Both the position numbers and the translations under genes were made by a program. A stretch of 64,000 nucleotides of DNA from Glebionis coronaria (lineage: Eukaryota > Streptophyta > Magnoliopsida > Asterales > Asteraceae): assembly GCA_025667525.1 (NCBI GenBank), contig CM046877.1, positions 622,440,262 through 622,504,261 on the forward strand, written 5' to 3'. Under the pieces are notes generated by a model. That model saw only the letters and a program-made list of their open reading frames with translations. It did no database searches and was not told where the DNA came from. Shown piece after piece: positions 38,123 through 49,954 of this stretch; within the stretch, counting starts at the first letter, position 1; the number at the start of each line of letters is the position of its first letter.

Positions 38123-39829
38123 TTAATGATTAAGGATGATGAATCTCACATTAATGTTTTATGAGGGTTATTTATGCAAACATCTTTTTAATAGTCAGTT
38201 GTTATGTTTAGTTTTTTAGATGTGTTTTTCTGATAGCAAACTCATGTTACAAACAGCCTAACCATGAAAAAATAAAGATCAGCGATAAAAAACAGTTAGG
38301 GGCGTAACTAGCCCTTACGAATCAGCCACCATCTTGAACAAGATAGAGGAAAACGCCACGTCTCCAACCTTTTTTGGATATGTTTATTCTCCTTATACAT
38401 AATTTAAGCTCTCTTTCAGAATACTAATAGGTCATATTCTTAGTTCAAGGTGACCACATTTATGTCAGATTCTTAGTTCAAGGTACTATGGTTTAACGGC
38501 GAAGGGTGCAACTTAGGTGACTAGCCTTGCACTCCATTATGTAGCTTTAGGTATGCGTGTTGGAATAAGGCTAGAGTCCTTCCACTACAAGAAAAAGGTC
38601 TTTTAATGACACACAAAAAGTGTCAGAAAATATCTAAAAAAGTGTCACTGAAAGACTTTTTTTTTTCACCTACACTTATAAAAAATGTGGGTTAAAGTCC
38701 TGCTGGTAAAAGTATACAAGTGACACCATTTTCTGACACTTAATGGTGTCAGGACAAGTTGAAACCATTTCTGACACACAGAATCTGACAGTATAGGTGT
38801 TGCCATCGCTTGCTATAAAAATACAGAGATTATATTCTAATTAACACATAAAAACTAATAATTAATAATAAAAAAATCAAGATTCAAATATATTTATTAT
38901 TTCAACCACATCACGATATAAATCCAAGTATTTTCCAAACCACGAACAAGAAGCGAACTTTATCAAGTGTGAAATGCTAGTATGATTATCGCGTTTCAAT
39001 GAAATACAACCGAGTTAAGAAATGATTTAGTCCCTGTACGTGAGGCTCAGTTGACTTCAAGCGATTTATTTTCTTCCTCTCACTTTCCACCTGTCAATTT
39101 ACAGCTTAATTATATACTCCATAACTCTATATTTCAAGAACACACGCCTGCTAATGACAAGTTACCTGTTTTGCTTCCGTGAACCAACTTTCCTCAAGCT
39201 TTCTAAACTTCCCAGTTTCCACTCTATCATCAGTTTGAGATGCCACAATTTCGTCAACTGTCATAGTCGGATCATATGAACTTAGCAAAGTGCAGTACCT
39301 TTAGTCGGCCTGCATACGTATTATTCCGTGTGCATACTAGTAAATAAGTGCAATTACTTAATTCTGGGGAATCAGGGGTGACGGGAGTATGGAAAATTAA
39401 CATTAGCATAAAGTACCCTTTAAAAGAGACCAGAAGACCACCTCATGGTTTCTATAAATAATTCAGAAGGAGATCAGCTGATGAGCCTTTGATCCTACAA
39501 CTCTGACCCAAGTGGACATCTCCAAAAACATACCTGCACCATTATATAAATGCCTTCATGCTATTATTATATATTTTCATGTATCTAGGAGAATAGAAAC
39601 TTAAAATTTCAAGTAAAGTTCTTTCGACCACACGGCATTCTTAGCCTCCAAAGCAGCAGCACTTGCGGTACTTAGGTCTACATTCAGGTCAAGAACCTAA
39701 GAAATAAAGCTTGTTGGCATCCTCAACAGGAGAAGTAGCAGTTTCGACCGATTAAGTTTTAAAGCGAACAACTCTCAAACGGGTAAATGTTACAAATTTA
39801 GCTGAAGGGAAGTAGGCCAAAAAAAGGTA
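38123..39829. repeat. Duplicated block I, copy B, with CACTA 5' end
   Basis: A direct repeat of 31009-32728 with very few differences. The CACTA terminus begins at 38583, and the unrecognised exon-like pieces are repeated at about 38970-39290 on the minus strand. Similarity stops after AAAAAAAGGTAA (39829), 52 bp before the Harbinger element. Confidence 0.97.
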
Positions 39830-39881
39830 ACTGAAAATAAATGAAAATTAAAAGCAATGTTACTTACCCATGCATGTGTTA

Positions 39882-41746
39882 GGCTAGGCACAACGCATGG
39901 GGGTCGCGACCTAGTTTTTTCGGCCGGCGACCTAGTGCGACCTATTTGCCACAACCCGGCGACCTAGTGCGACCTAGTTGAAAAAAAAAAAAAAAAAAAA
40001 AAAATTTTTTTTAAACACAATAAATTTAATAAAAAACATTACATTTATTTAAAAAAAAACATTACACAATTATTCGAAATTAAAAAACATTACAATAATC
40101 CTAGTAATTTAAATTATAACGTTCCTTGATTTTGTCCTTCATTTCTTGTTGTGCTTGCTGTTTGGCTATCGGCAAGTTGGGGTCGATTTCCGAGTTGTAG
40201 AACATCAAGTCTTTATCTCGTTTCTTTGCTTCAGCAAGCTCGATAGCCCGACGTTGTAACTCGAGCTTTTCTCTTTTGATTTCCGCGGTTTTCTCCTGCA
40301 AAGCCAACTCCCGTTGCTTCAAGTCAAAGTAGGAATCTTGTTGTTGCTTCTTCTTTCCCCATCCAATGTCTTTCATCTTCTCCCATTTGGAGCTTACAGC
40401 TTCAACAAATGAAGACTTCCCAGTTGACGAAGAGGTTGATGACTTCTTTTTAGCACGATCACGACCCATTGGTCGATTTTCTTGTTTCTCTTCTTCAGAA
40501 TCATCGTGCACATCCATGTAACTAGCGTGTCCAGAACCAGAAGTGGTTTCAGAAGTCTTGGCTTTTTTCTTTGTAAACCGTGGCATTTCAACCTCTAACC
40601 AACTCGGGTGATCTTTGAGCACCTTCCACGCCTCCCGGTATTGAAACTCTTTATTGTAAGTCACTTTGTATTCAGCACAAGCTTTTTGGAAATCAGTGAG
40701 ATCATTTGCACCACTATCATGAGTACGCTCAACGTTATTCATAATACCACAGAATGCACCAACACTAGGACGCAACCTGTTTTTCCATTTGCTCACAACC
40801 GCGTCATACCCTCTAGTAGAACCCGTCTCGGTTTCATAGTACTTCAATACATCTTGCCAAAAGCCCTTAGATTTTTGACTGTTTCCTTGGATGCAATTCT
40901 CGGAAATATAACACCAACCTCTGCATAACGCACACTCCTCCTCACTTGTCCATTCTTTTGGTGGCTCAGTTGTATCAATCTGTTTCTTTTTCGTAGCACG
41001 TCTTGAGGGCTTCTTAGGTTTGATTGGGGACATTTCTTCCACATCGTCTTCAAGGTTGTATGCACCATGAAAAGACCCGTGTCCCGAACCTTGACCCATA
41101 GATTGATCTTGGCTAGGCCCGTCACCCACATAGTTGTCTTGGTTGTATATCATATTCTCAAATTGTGCATCAACCTCAAAACGATTAATCGGAGAATACT
41201 GTTGGTTTGGATAGGAAGTAGTGGAAGAATCCATAGTAGGCCGATACACACCCGAAGGCGATTCGTAGTTAGGTTGTTGGTTATCACGTTGTGGGGGATA
41301 AAAAGGACGGTTTGAATAGTTAGGTTGTTGGTGTGATTGATATTCAAAACCGGTGGGTCTAAACCGGAATTGTGGAGACACACCGGATAATCGAAAATTC
41401 GAGTCCGGTGTCACATGTGGAACAGATTCTTGACGAACTCGGGATTTTGGGGTTTTGTTTTGGGGAGTTCTCTTGCTAGACATTTTTAATGTGTGTTGAA
41501 ATTTGTGTGTGAAATGTGAAAGAATGTATTGATTTATATAGGTTTTAAAAAAAATTTGAAATTTTTTTTTTTTTTTTTAAATCCAACGGTTATATTTCCA
41601 ACGGTCCATTTTTACACAACTTTTGAATGGGTCGCGGTTAGGGTCGAATTGGCCAGGATTTACACCGGCGACCGAATCGCCGCAACGCGACGATTCGGTC
41701 GCGACCGACGATCGACCGAAAGTTTTCCGAGGCGTTGCGCCTAGCC
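39882..41746. mobile_element. PIF/Harbinger element carrying only the Myb-like ORF
   Basis: Inverted ends GGCTAGGCACAACGC and GGCTAGGCGCAACGC (right end read inverted) are flanked by TTA at 39879-39881 and 41747-41749. The subterminal regions are GC-rich with repeated GCGACCTAGT(T/G) on the left and CGACCGA(C/T) words on the right. The 1865-bp element has one intact ORF (40101-41483) and an A-run at 39981-40003. The DDE transposase ORF that autonomous PIF/Harbinger elements also carry is missing, so mobility would need a transposase in trans. Confidence 0.95.
40101..41483 (-). CDS. Harbinger Myb/SANT-like accessory protein
   Basis: Intact 460-aa ORF. Residues 1-130 are Gln/Pro/Tyr-rich and disordered. 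Residues 155-167 (KPKKPSRRATKKK) look like a nuclear localisation signal. Residues 176-290 form the Myb/SANT-like trihelix: EWTSEEECALCRGWCYISEN, GFWQDVLKYYE, SKWKNRLRPSV, then FQKACAEYKV and WKVLKDHPSW. Residues 300-355 are charged and Lys-rich. Residues 375-455 form a long coiled coil (QRELALQEKTAEIKREKLEL) like the NAM-associated C-terminal domain. In PIF/Harbinger elements this second protein is known to bind DNA and help the DDE transposase into the nucleus. Similar plant proteins are often misnamed 'glutathione S-transferase T3-like'. The start is 39 bp inside a T-rich leader. The complete frame suggests recent activity or selection. Confidence 0.93.
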   Translation of the reverse strand: MSSKRTPQNKTPKSRVRQESVPHVTPDSNFRLSGVSPQFRFRPTGFEYQSHQQPNYSNRPFYPPQRDNQQPNYESPSGVYRPTMDSSTTSYPNQQYSPINRFEVDAQFENMIYNQDNYVGDGPSQDQSMGQGSGHGSFHGAYNLEDDVEEMSPIKPKKPSRRATKKKQIDTTEPPKEWTSEEECALCRGWCYISENCIQGNSQKSKGFWQDVLKYYETETGSTRGYDAVVSKWKNRLRPSVGAFCGIMNNVERTHDSGANDLTDFQKACAEYKVTYNKEFQYREAWKVLKDHPSWLEVEMPRFTKKKAKTSETTSGSGHASYMDVHDDSEEEKQENRPMGRDRAKKKSSTSSSTGKSSFVEAVSSKWEKMKDIGWGKKKQQQDSYFDLKQRELALQEKTAEIKREKLELQRRAIELAEAKKRDKDLMFYNSEIDPNLPIAKQQAQQEMKDKIKERYNLNY

Positions 41747-41779
41747 TTATATTACTATACTATAGAAACTTGAATCTGC

Positions 41780-42110
41780 TTTTACTTTTGGCCATGGGAA
41801 ACCGTGAATAATAATAGTAGTAATATTTTTATAATTTGGATCGTCTCTTTCACTTTCCCTGGTCTTCTCTCTTAACCACCATATTTATTTTTTTCTTCTT
41901 ATTAAAAAAGCTCAGATCTACTACATTTTAGCCATGGGAAACGTGAATTTTTGGGCTAGAAACGTTTCCCCAAACGTTTCGTAAAAAAAGAGCGGCGTAC
42001 CCCAAGTGACGAAACGTTTCGACTTTTTCCGGGGACGTTTCCCCGGCGTTTCCCCGCGTTTCCCGTTTCCCGCGTTTCCGATACGTCATACGTCATTCCG
42101 GTGGCGTTTC
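41780..42110. other. GAAACG/CGTTTCC-rich stretch
   Basis: CCATGGGAAAC(C)GTGAA occurs twice (41792, 41933), and 41958-42090 is packed with CGTTTCC words in a GC-rich setting. It looks like the edge of an unidentified MITE. The minus-strand open frame 41956-42174 reads these repeats and is rejected. Confidence 0.4.
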
Positions 42111-42115
42111 GGTGC

Positions 42116-42363
42116 TTCCTAGGTTTGAACCTTGACCTAACCAAGTGATATGTTACTCTAAATATATCAAACACAGAATTTGACTTGCGTCATGGGTTAA
42201 CTGTGTTAAAAACTATTGTCCTAACAAAAATCATACATAAATGACGTTTATCAATGAGAGGGGGTCATGGGCACAAAACAGACTTATAAGCTTGCACACC
42301 AAAAAGATTTAAATACAGCTGAAACAAGTAAGCGGAGGGCTTTAGGTTCAGCAATGGAGTGTT
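42116..42363. repeat. Block duplicated at 58320-58576
   Basis: Shared in order: TTTGAACCTTGACCT / TTTGAACCTTTGACCT, AACTGTGTTAAAAACTA, AACAAAAATCATACATAAAT, GGGTCATGGGCACAAAACAG and GGGCTTTAGGTTCAGCAATG. At 58077-58576 this block follows block I directly. Here it is separated from copy B by the Harbinger element and other DNA, so it probably marks the old continuation of the same locus. Confidence 0.9.
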
Positions 42364-42369
42364 GCGAGG

Positions 42370-42510
42370 ATTATAGGTATGATTGCAATGGTTTTATTCT
42401 AATTTACATGTATTATATATTAATTAATAAACGAAATATGAGAAAATAGATAAAGACAAAAAATTATAAATGATAAAATAAGAATTAAAAGTAGAAAATG
42501 TATCAAAAAC
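42370..42510. repeat. Fragment of the MITE at 18905-19231
   Basis: The stretch AATGGTTTTATTCTAATTTA to AAAGTAGAAAATGTATCAAA aligns with 19025-19150. It has lost its terminal repeats. Confidence 0.6.
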
Positions 42511-42516
42511 GTTAAG

Positions 42517-42750
42517 TGTTTTGCTAATGACAACCCTAAGGGTTGTAGTTAAATGAATAAATTTCTTACAAACTTATTTATGGATCACTGTGATTGGATG
42601 TCAATTCCGAAAAACATGGATATAATTCCTAAAATTCAGGATGCATAACAAACCCTTAAATTTGATTGGTTCATTTTATTTCTTACACTAAATTGTAATA
42701 AAAAGATCCTTCTTAAATACAGCCCTAAGGGCTGTTATTAGCAAAACCCA
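42517..42750. mobile_element. MITE with TTTTGCTAATRACA ends
   Basis: The left end TGTTTTGCTAATGACAACCC is matched inverted on the right as TGGGTTTTGCTAATAACAGC. Each end then folds on itself (CAACCCTAAGGGTTG, ACAGCCCTAAGGGCTGT). GTTAA lies close to both sides, but no exact target-site duplication was fixed. There is no ORF. Confidence 0.7.
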
Positions 42751-43668
42751 AAGGTTAAAACTCCCTTTTTGACGTAGAACTAGGGTAGCCAAAAGACCTT
42801 TTCTTTATCATAGACCAATTGAACTTATCTGGCTCATCCATTTACATCTCATCCGACGGTTTTTATTATTCCCTATTTTCTTTTTATTAAATTGATTTTT
42901 AGTATTTCCCACATGTCTCATCACTCTTTCAATCCTTATGCAACCGATACAGTCATTATCACCGCCTAATTTTCTGATGACATCACCACCGGCAACCACA
43001 AAAAGGTGAAACACCAACTAAGCTCAAAACAACAACACAGATCCTTTAGTATGGTCAATCGAGCTATCTTTTGTTCTATTATCATCTGGTAAGTTAGTTT
43101 TGTAACAGCTCGTTTTGCATATATGTTGGTCGAATAGTGTGCCAATTGCTTAAAAGTTTTTAGTGAAAGTATTTTCGAGTATAATCGTCATGCCCGTTGC
43201 TTGTTTCGGCGCTTTTTTGGAGCAAATTGTGCTTAGTTTTGACTTACATTGTGTATCTGATGTAATGTAATGTTGGGGTTATTTAGTTTATGGTTGAGTG
43301 AATGCTTGTTTACCCACTTTTTCCGAGTAGGTTGCCTATTTTTGGATTAGTTAATTGCTTGTGATTTTGTTAATGTTTTATGTTTATTTAGTTACTTATT
43401 CAAATAGCTTTTTTTAAGATCAAAAGACATTATATACAGCTGTGGTATTTATCAATCTAAGTTAAAAAGGTCCTCTTTTGATTCTGGCAAGTGCACAAGT
43501 TTCTTTTTCTTTTACTGTCTATTGTCTCCTCATGTGGATGATGCCATGGATTACCACCCTTTAATGGAATTGTGTTCGAAGTGGGTGCACCACCTTCCCT
43601 ATCCTTTTTACCATAATGAATACTTCATGATTTTTTGAATTATCACTTGGTTTGGTTTGCTGCAACAG

Positions 43669-44116
43669 AGAAATATGGCATGGATCTTGTCGTAGGCGGA
43701 GACATTTTGGCAACTAGATCATATATTGTGATTTTAATATGCTGACAATGTACGCATGCTTGTAATGAATAATAGTTTTCGTGGTTTTTTTTAACATAAT
43801 GAATACTTTTTACCATAATGAATACTTCATGGTTTTTTAATCATCACTCGGTTTGGTTTGCTGGAACAGATAACATGGTACGCATCTTGTCGTTGGCGGA
43901 GACATATGGGCAACCAAATCATATTTTACGATTTCAATATGCTGACGAGGTACGCCTGCTTATATGGTTTTTATATATTCTGATTGTGCACATGCTCTAA
44001 ACTTGCATGATTAACTTCTTTATTAATAAAATAACATAACTGATATGCAGTTAGATGAAGACAATGAAGCCAAATGCAAGGATATGTTAATGGACCCTAA
44101 TGGTTTTTTGACTTGA
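43669..44116 (+). pseudogene. Exon-like pieces of an unrecognised gene, one exon duplicated
   Basis: 43870-43949 (after GAACAG, before GTACGC) reads MVRILSLAETYGQPNHILRF then QYADE. The next piece, 44051-44116 (after ATGCAG), continues in frame as LDEDNEAKCKDMLMDPNGFL, then T and a TGA stop. A decayed copy of the first exon with its intron flanks lies 201 bp upstream (43669-43749) and has an in-frame TAG. Splice sites are canonical and the phase fits, so these look like the last exons of a real protein. I do not recognise it, and no exons could be assigned in 42760-43660. Confidence 0.4.
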
Positions 44117-44389
44117 TAGTCGTGATGCCAGAATCCACATGGTGGTCTCAGAAGTGGGTTTATAGTCGCGACTTGTAGCGTCTAAGGCAGTAGAGGAGGA
44201 AGAGCAAGTGATGAGTCGTAAATGATTGTGAATGATAGTTTCGTTTCTTAAAACTAATGGGTTGCTAGTAAATTTGTGAATGGTAGTATGATGGTAAACT
44301 GATTTTAATAGTTGTTATGTTTGAAAGACTTTTGTCAAGTTAAGATGTTTGTCTTTCTGGTATTCATGTCTGACCCATAGTCACATGGA

Positions 44390-44985
44390 ACGGGGATCGC
44401 TCCGGTACGGGATCACGAATCGGGATCGTGGTTCGCTAGGGACCTAACATTTGGTTCGATAGGGGTAGGTTCATTTGGGAAGGATCGCTTCGGTACGATG
44501 TACCATGTAATGTGGTACGATGTACCCATGTAGCCAAATAATTTAAAATTCGAAATTCCAAGCATGATACTTATCATAATATCATTATTCGTTCAAAAAC
44601 AAATATTAAAAAGTTTCATTTCAACAGAACATAATAATATCCAAAAACCAATAAACATCATGAAAACTTAGTCGAACCTTTGGTTAACGACACAAATATA
44701 CACACCCTATAATTGGAAGTGAAATCAACACCCTAAAAAACAATAAACATCAGGAAAAGATATATAACATCAGAAATATACACACCCTATAATCGGAAGT
44801 GAAATTAATCGCGAATCGGGTGCACCTGGAACGCGAATTGGATTTAATTGAAACGTGAATCGGATTTAATTGGAACGTGAATCGCTCTCACTAGATTCAT
44901 ATATCAATTAGACTTTGGAACTCTAAGTTCATCGATCCAGTTCGCGATCCCGATCGATCCGGATCGATTTCGTACCCTGTTTTGG
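44390..44985. mobile_element. Possible MITE with GGATCG-rich ends
   Basis: AACGGGGATCGCTCCGGTAC at the left and its rough inverse near 44935-44975 (CGATCCGGATCG, TTTCGTACCCTGTTT) bracket AT-rich DNA with an internal duplication (ATACACACCCTATAAT twice). No target-site duplication was confirmed. From 43960 to 44390 only the probable 3' flank of the exon pieces is seen. Confidence 0.35.
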
Positions 44986-45063
44986 TTCGAACGAACTGGA
45001 TCGGAATTCGTGGGTACTGTAGCGAATTATGTGACTATACTCTGACCTTTTTCTCATATGCTA

Positions 45064-45620
45064 AATCATACATGATTCTTGTCGAATCATACATGATTCT
45101 TGTCAAATCATACATGATTCTTGTCGAATCATACATGATTCTTGTCGAAACATACATGATTCTTGTCGAATCATACATGATTCTTGTCGAAACATATACA
45201 TAATGATTTACTCTTGTGGAATCATACACGATGCGTACTAAATTATATTTGATTAATTATATTTGATTCGTAGAATCGTACATGATTCTCGTAGAATCAT
45301 ACATGATTCTCGTAGAATCGTACATGATTCTCGTAGAATCGATGATTCTCGTCGAATCATACATGATTCTCGTCGAATCATACATGATTCTCGTCGAATC
45401 ATACATGATTCTCGTCGAATCATACATGATTCTCGTCGAATCATACATGATTCTTGTCGAAACATATACATAATGATTTACTCTTGTGGAATCATACACG
45501 ATGCATACTAAATTATATTTGATTAATTATATTTTATTCTCGTAGAATCATACATGATTCTCGTAGAATCATATATGATTCTCGTAGAATTATACATGAT
45601 TCTCGTAGAATCATATATGT
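45064..45620. repeat. 21-bp tandem repeat with larger-period copies
   Basis: Arrays of AATCATACATGATTCT(T/C)GT(C/A)G occur at 45064-45195, 45270-45460 and 45536-45620, about 23 units in all. A longer spacer (AACATATACATAATGATTTA ... GATTAATTATAT) is repeated at about 45190-45262 and 45462-45532, giving a higher-order period of about 270 bp. All open frames on both strands here read the repeat. Confidence 0.95.
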
Positions 45621-46739
45621 AATTCTTCATTTGTGTATTGTAATTTCTCAAAAGAGTTAGATCCACCTAATTATTGGAGTAGTACAGTATTTGTAGCTTC
45701 CTGAAATACACAAAGTAATTAATACTTGAACTTTGTGTGTCACAATTTTAGAGGCATGGTAAGCAGGGGGTATATGTGTGTTATGATATGGTGACAATTC
45801 GTTACTTTATTCCTTGCTGCCAAATAATTACATTCAAATATCAATTCATATATACACCAACATGCCAAACAAGCCTTAAAAAAGGTGAAACGGAGTTAAA
45901 CACCTTTTTTTTAATTAGACATCATGTTAATGAAGTGATATCATTATTTTATTTACATTTAATTCTTTGATGCCAAAAAATTACATTCAAAATCCATCGT
46001 ATCTACACCCACATACCATATATATCTTTAAAATGGTGAAATGGTATAAGAGACTCTCATATTAGCTAAACACATGCTTAATTAAATCTTTGTAGGATTT
46101 TACCCCTAATAACACATGTAACGTTGAGTCGTCAAAATTCGGGTACATGGTACTTGGTCCATGTGTCATAAAATAGGTTAATATGAACACTAACATTTTA
46201 GCAATTACATTGCGCATCAGCTATTTTTCTTTCAATTTTAGGAATTTTTACGTTTACTTTGTTATTTTCTTTTTCACATCTATTTTCATATATATTAATA
46301 TTAAAAGAAAATAAAAACATACTATTAAATGTATATTATAAATCAAACTATTACCATGAACCTCATTTGTATATTATTTTATTCCGTAAAAAGTGGAATA
46401 TAACATAAAAAAAGGCACACGTTGCATTCATGCGTCAATTTTAGTTAAATAAATGGAAGTTCCTTCAAACACCAATTAACCACTTTTATATTTATTATAA
46501 TTCAATTAAACAACCATTCAGATAAGTACCCCAATTAAAACTCAATATTGTGCTCACACCAATAACATTGTATATAAAACCTCATTTGTAAACGGTGATG
46601 AAACAATTGCGAAAGCTCATAATTTTGAAAGAAAGGTCGACCGTAAATAAAGTTGGACAACAAAAAGTGAAAAAAAACAAGTCATTTATGATATGTAATC
46701 AAATTAAAACAGGGGAAACAATATAGAAACTTATACTTA

Positions 46740-48860
46740 TGCCTACTTCACCGACAAAATCACTAGCTACTTCACGCCTTCACCTCACACTAGGTTATTC
46801 TCAACATAAAATTAAGGAAGGTCCCTAAAAACACTACTCTTTTTAATCTAAAGGTTTTTGTTTTGAACATGGTTCCCGGCAACCACCGTTATACAAAATG
46901 GGTCCGCGTCGGATTTTAGGGACTAAAAAACTAAAAAATGATAAAACTTCTTGAAATTAATAAAATTAATATGAATAAATGTAATATAATGTTACTTTTG
47001 ATCCAAATGTAAAAAATTTATGTTACGACGAAAAACATATAGTTTCTCATACTTTGATTTGATTGTTTCTTTAGCATGAAATAAAAAGGTGATTTGATGA
47101 TGTTTACTATATTATATAGTGATCAATGTCATATGTGTATATGGCATGAAATACATAAACATAAATGAAATATAGAAAAATAAAATGGTACATATCTCCG
47201 TTCAACGAATTTGGTAAGATTTAACAAATAAGGATTTTTTTTTTTAGTGTGCATCGGTTACAATTTGTGTGTGTGCTAGAAAAAAGCCGACTAGTTGATG
47301 ATTTCTACTCATTGAGGAGCACTTAATAGCTAAGTTGATCGACGTTTGGATTTTTATTCAATGTAGAACAAAAAGTAACTTATTAGTCATTGCTAAATGT
47401 ACAAAAATGGTTCTAAGTGTGCGCTTGAGATAAGTTTGTTACTAGTGATGCTGATTAAAACTATATGGAATGTAATATTTTAACATGGATGGTTCTAACT
47501 ATACGTGTGAGATAACATTTAGGTTATTCACATTTAATCAATTTTCCATATATGTTCATAATAAGTTTATTTCTAGTGATTTTGATCTATATAGCATGTA
47601 ATACTTCAACATATATGGCTATAATTATACTCGTGAGATAACATTTAGGTTATTGATATTTAACCAACTTTTCATACATGTTCATAATTAAGTTTGTTTC
47701 TACTAATGTTGATAATAACTATATGGCATGTAACACTTTAACACATATGGTTGTAATTATATGTGTGAGATAAAATTTAGTTTATTGACATTTAATAAAT
47801 TTTTCATACATGTTCATAATTAAGTTTGTTTCTAGTAATGTTGATTAGAACTATATGACATGTAATACTTCGACACAAATGGTTGTAACTATATCCGTAA
47901 GATATCAATTAGGTTATTGACATTTAATCAATTTTTCATACATGTTTATATTTAAGTTTGTTTCTAGTAATGTTGATTATTATTATATGCCATGTATGTC
48001 AACACATATCTTTCTAGCACATACTTTCTTATGAAATGAAATAGGTGAACATAAATGAAATATGTAAAATAAAAGTATGTCTTAGAAACATCTGTGTTGA
48101 AATATTACATGTCATATAATTTTTATCAACATTACAAGAAACTAACTTGCATCTGCCAAACATGTATAGAAAATTGATTAAATGTCAATTACATAAATGT
48201 TATCTCACACATATAGTTACAACCATGTGCGTTTGAAGTATAGTTATGATACAATCATATGTGTTGAAGTATTACATGCTATATAGTTTTGAATAATTCT
48301 GATTTCATCGACTAGTCGGTTTTTCTAGCGCGCACACACAAATTGGAACCGATACACACTAAAAATGTTTGAATTATTAATTATTACCAACTCTGTTGAA
48401 AGGTTATGTGTAACATTTTATTTTTCTATATTTTCATTTATGTTCGTGTATTTTATCTTCATGTATTTTATGCCATGTAGGCATATCACATTGATCATTA
48501 TAGAATTTAGTAAACGTCGCAAATCTTTTTCTCAATTCACATTAAGAAAATAATCAAATCAAATTATGAGAAATTTTATGTTCATCGCGGTAACATACAT
48601 GTTTTTATACAACACTTTTGATCACATGTAACATCACATTACATTTTTTCGTATTAATTCATTATTTTTTCTAGAATTTTTATCCTCTTTTAACCTTTTA
48701 GTCCCTATTTCGGAAACCATCTTGAAAAGAAAAAACTTTAAAACCGATATAGTAGTGTTTTAGGGACCTACCTTAATTTTATGTTAAAAATCACCTTGTG
48801 TAAGGTGAAGATGTGAAGTAACTAGTGATTTTGTTGGTGTTAACTTCGGCACTATTATAT
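46740..48860. repeat. AT-rich foldback unit, copy-2 member
   Basis: The outermost matching words are ACAAAATCACTAGCTACTTC at 46753 and GAAGTAACTAGTGATTTTGT at about 48815, so the arms are roughly 1 kb each. The left arm contains about five units of 130 bp (starting near 47433, 47563, 47692, 47821 and 47953, each TAAGTTTGTTTCTAGTAATG or close); copy 1 shows about three. The centre is near 48010-48060. The open frame at 48365-48553 lies in the right arm and is not supported. Confidence 0.85.
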
Positions 48861-49954
48861 TGGTAGAATGAGATACCACGAATTTTACATCTACCTTTTC
48901 AATTTTCAAGGCAACGTTTATCTTTATTTTTTGTTATTTTTTAAAATTACATTAAATTTAGTTATACATGACAATATATTTTTTTTAAGTTCTAATGTTC
49001 AAATGAAAAAAGTTGAGGAAAACCATAAACGAAGATAATATACAGTGTTAAAGGACTCAGATGTTAGAAAAGACTTATTAGTATTATTGATGTGACTCGG
49101 CCCGATTCACGACTTGTTAACTTTTTTATTTTTCACTTTTTGACTAGGAACCACCTTAAATTTTTTGTTGGTTATGTCACCGCCTAAAACAGTTGTTGAG
49201 TATTAGTTTGGTCATTGACTTCTTTACTTTTTTTAAAGCACGTTAAATAATGGCTAGCTTAATAAAAAAACTACGTAAAAATCTATTCACTGTTAGGTTT
49301 CTTTCACGTATATGTCAAGCTAATTTAAGTTATAAAATGTAAAACCCTAAAGATCAAAAATAAACTATCAAAAGAAATAAAACTTTTTTCTGACTAAAAA
49401 ATAGCATGTAGTGTGAGTGAATAGTATAATTCCTTTCTAATAAAAATGAAAGAACAATATTAGTTCATGAATGAAACATGCTTTTTTACTTGTCTATAAG
49501 TAGTATTTTGTTACAAAATGAGCCGCTCACAATAAAACATCGAAAAAACTAAACAATCATGTTTAGACATGTGTATAGGTCGTTGTAATTCAATTCCACA
49601 TCATAAATGGCATGTTCTATTTTCACTTTTAATTTTTATATACGATATTCTCGAAACAACTCAAGTGGATCTAGATATTATTTCGTCGCCAATCACAACA
49701 AGGTTTTATACAAAAATTTATTAGCGCGGGTACAACATTGTTATTCTAATTGGTGTAGTTATTTGAACTGTTGTTTAAATTACTTATAGTAATAAATATA
49801 AAAAGAGTGGTTTGGTTTTTGAAGGCATTTTTATTATATAAATGAGATTGATGCATGAATGCAAAGGTTTGGCTTTTTTTGTTAGGTTATGCTTCCTTTT
49901 TTTATGAAATGAAATGACATAGTGTTTTCTAATCATTTCGTAACATGTTTTAAC

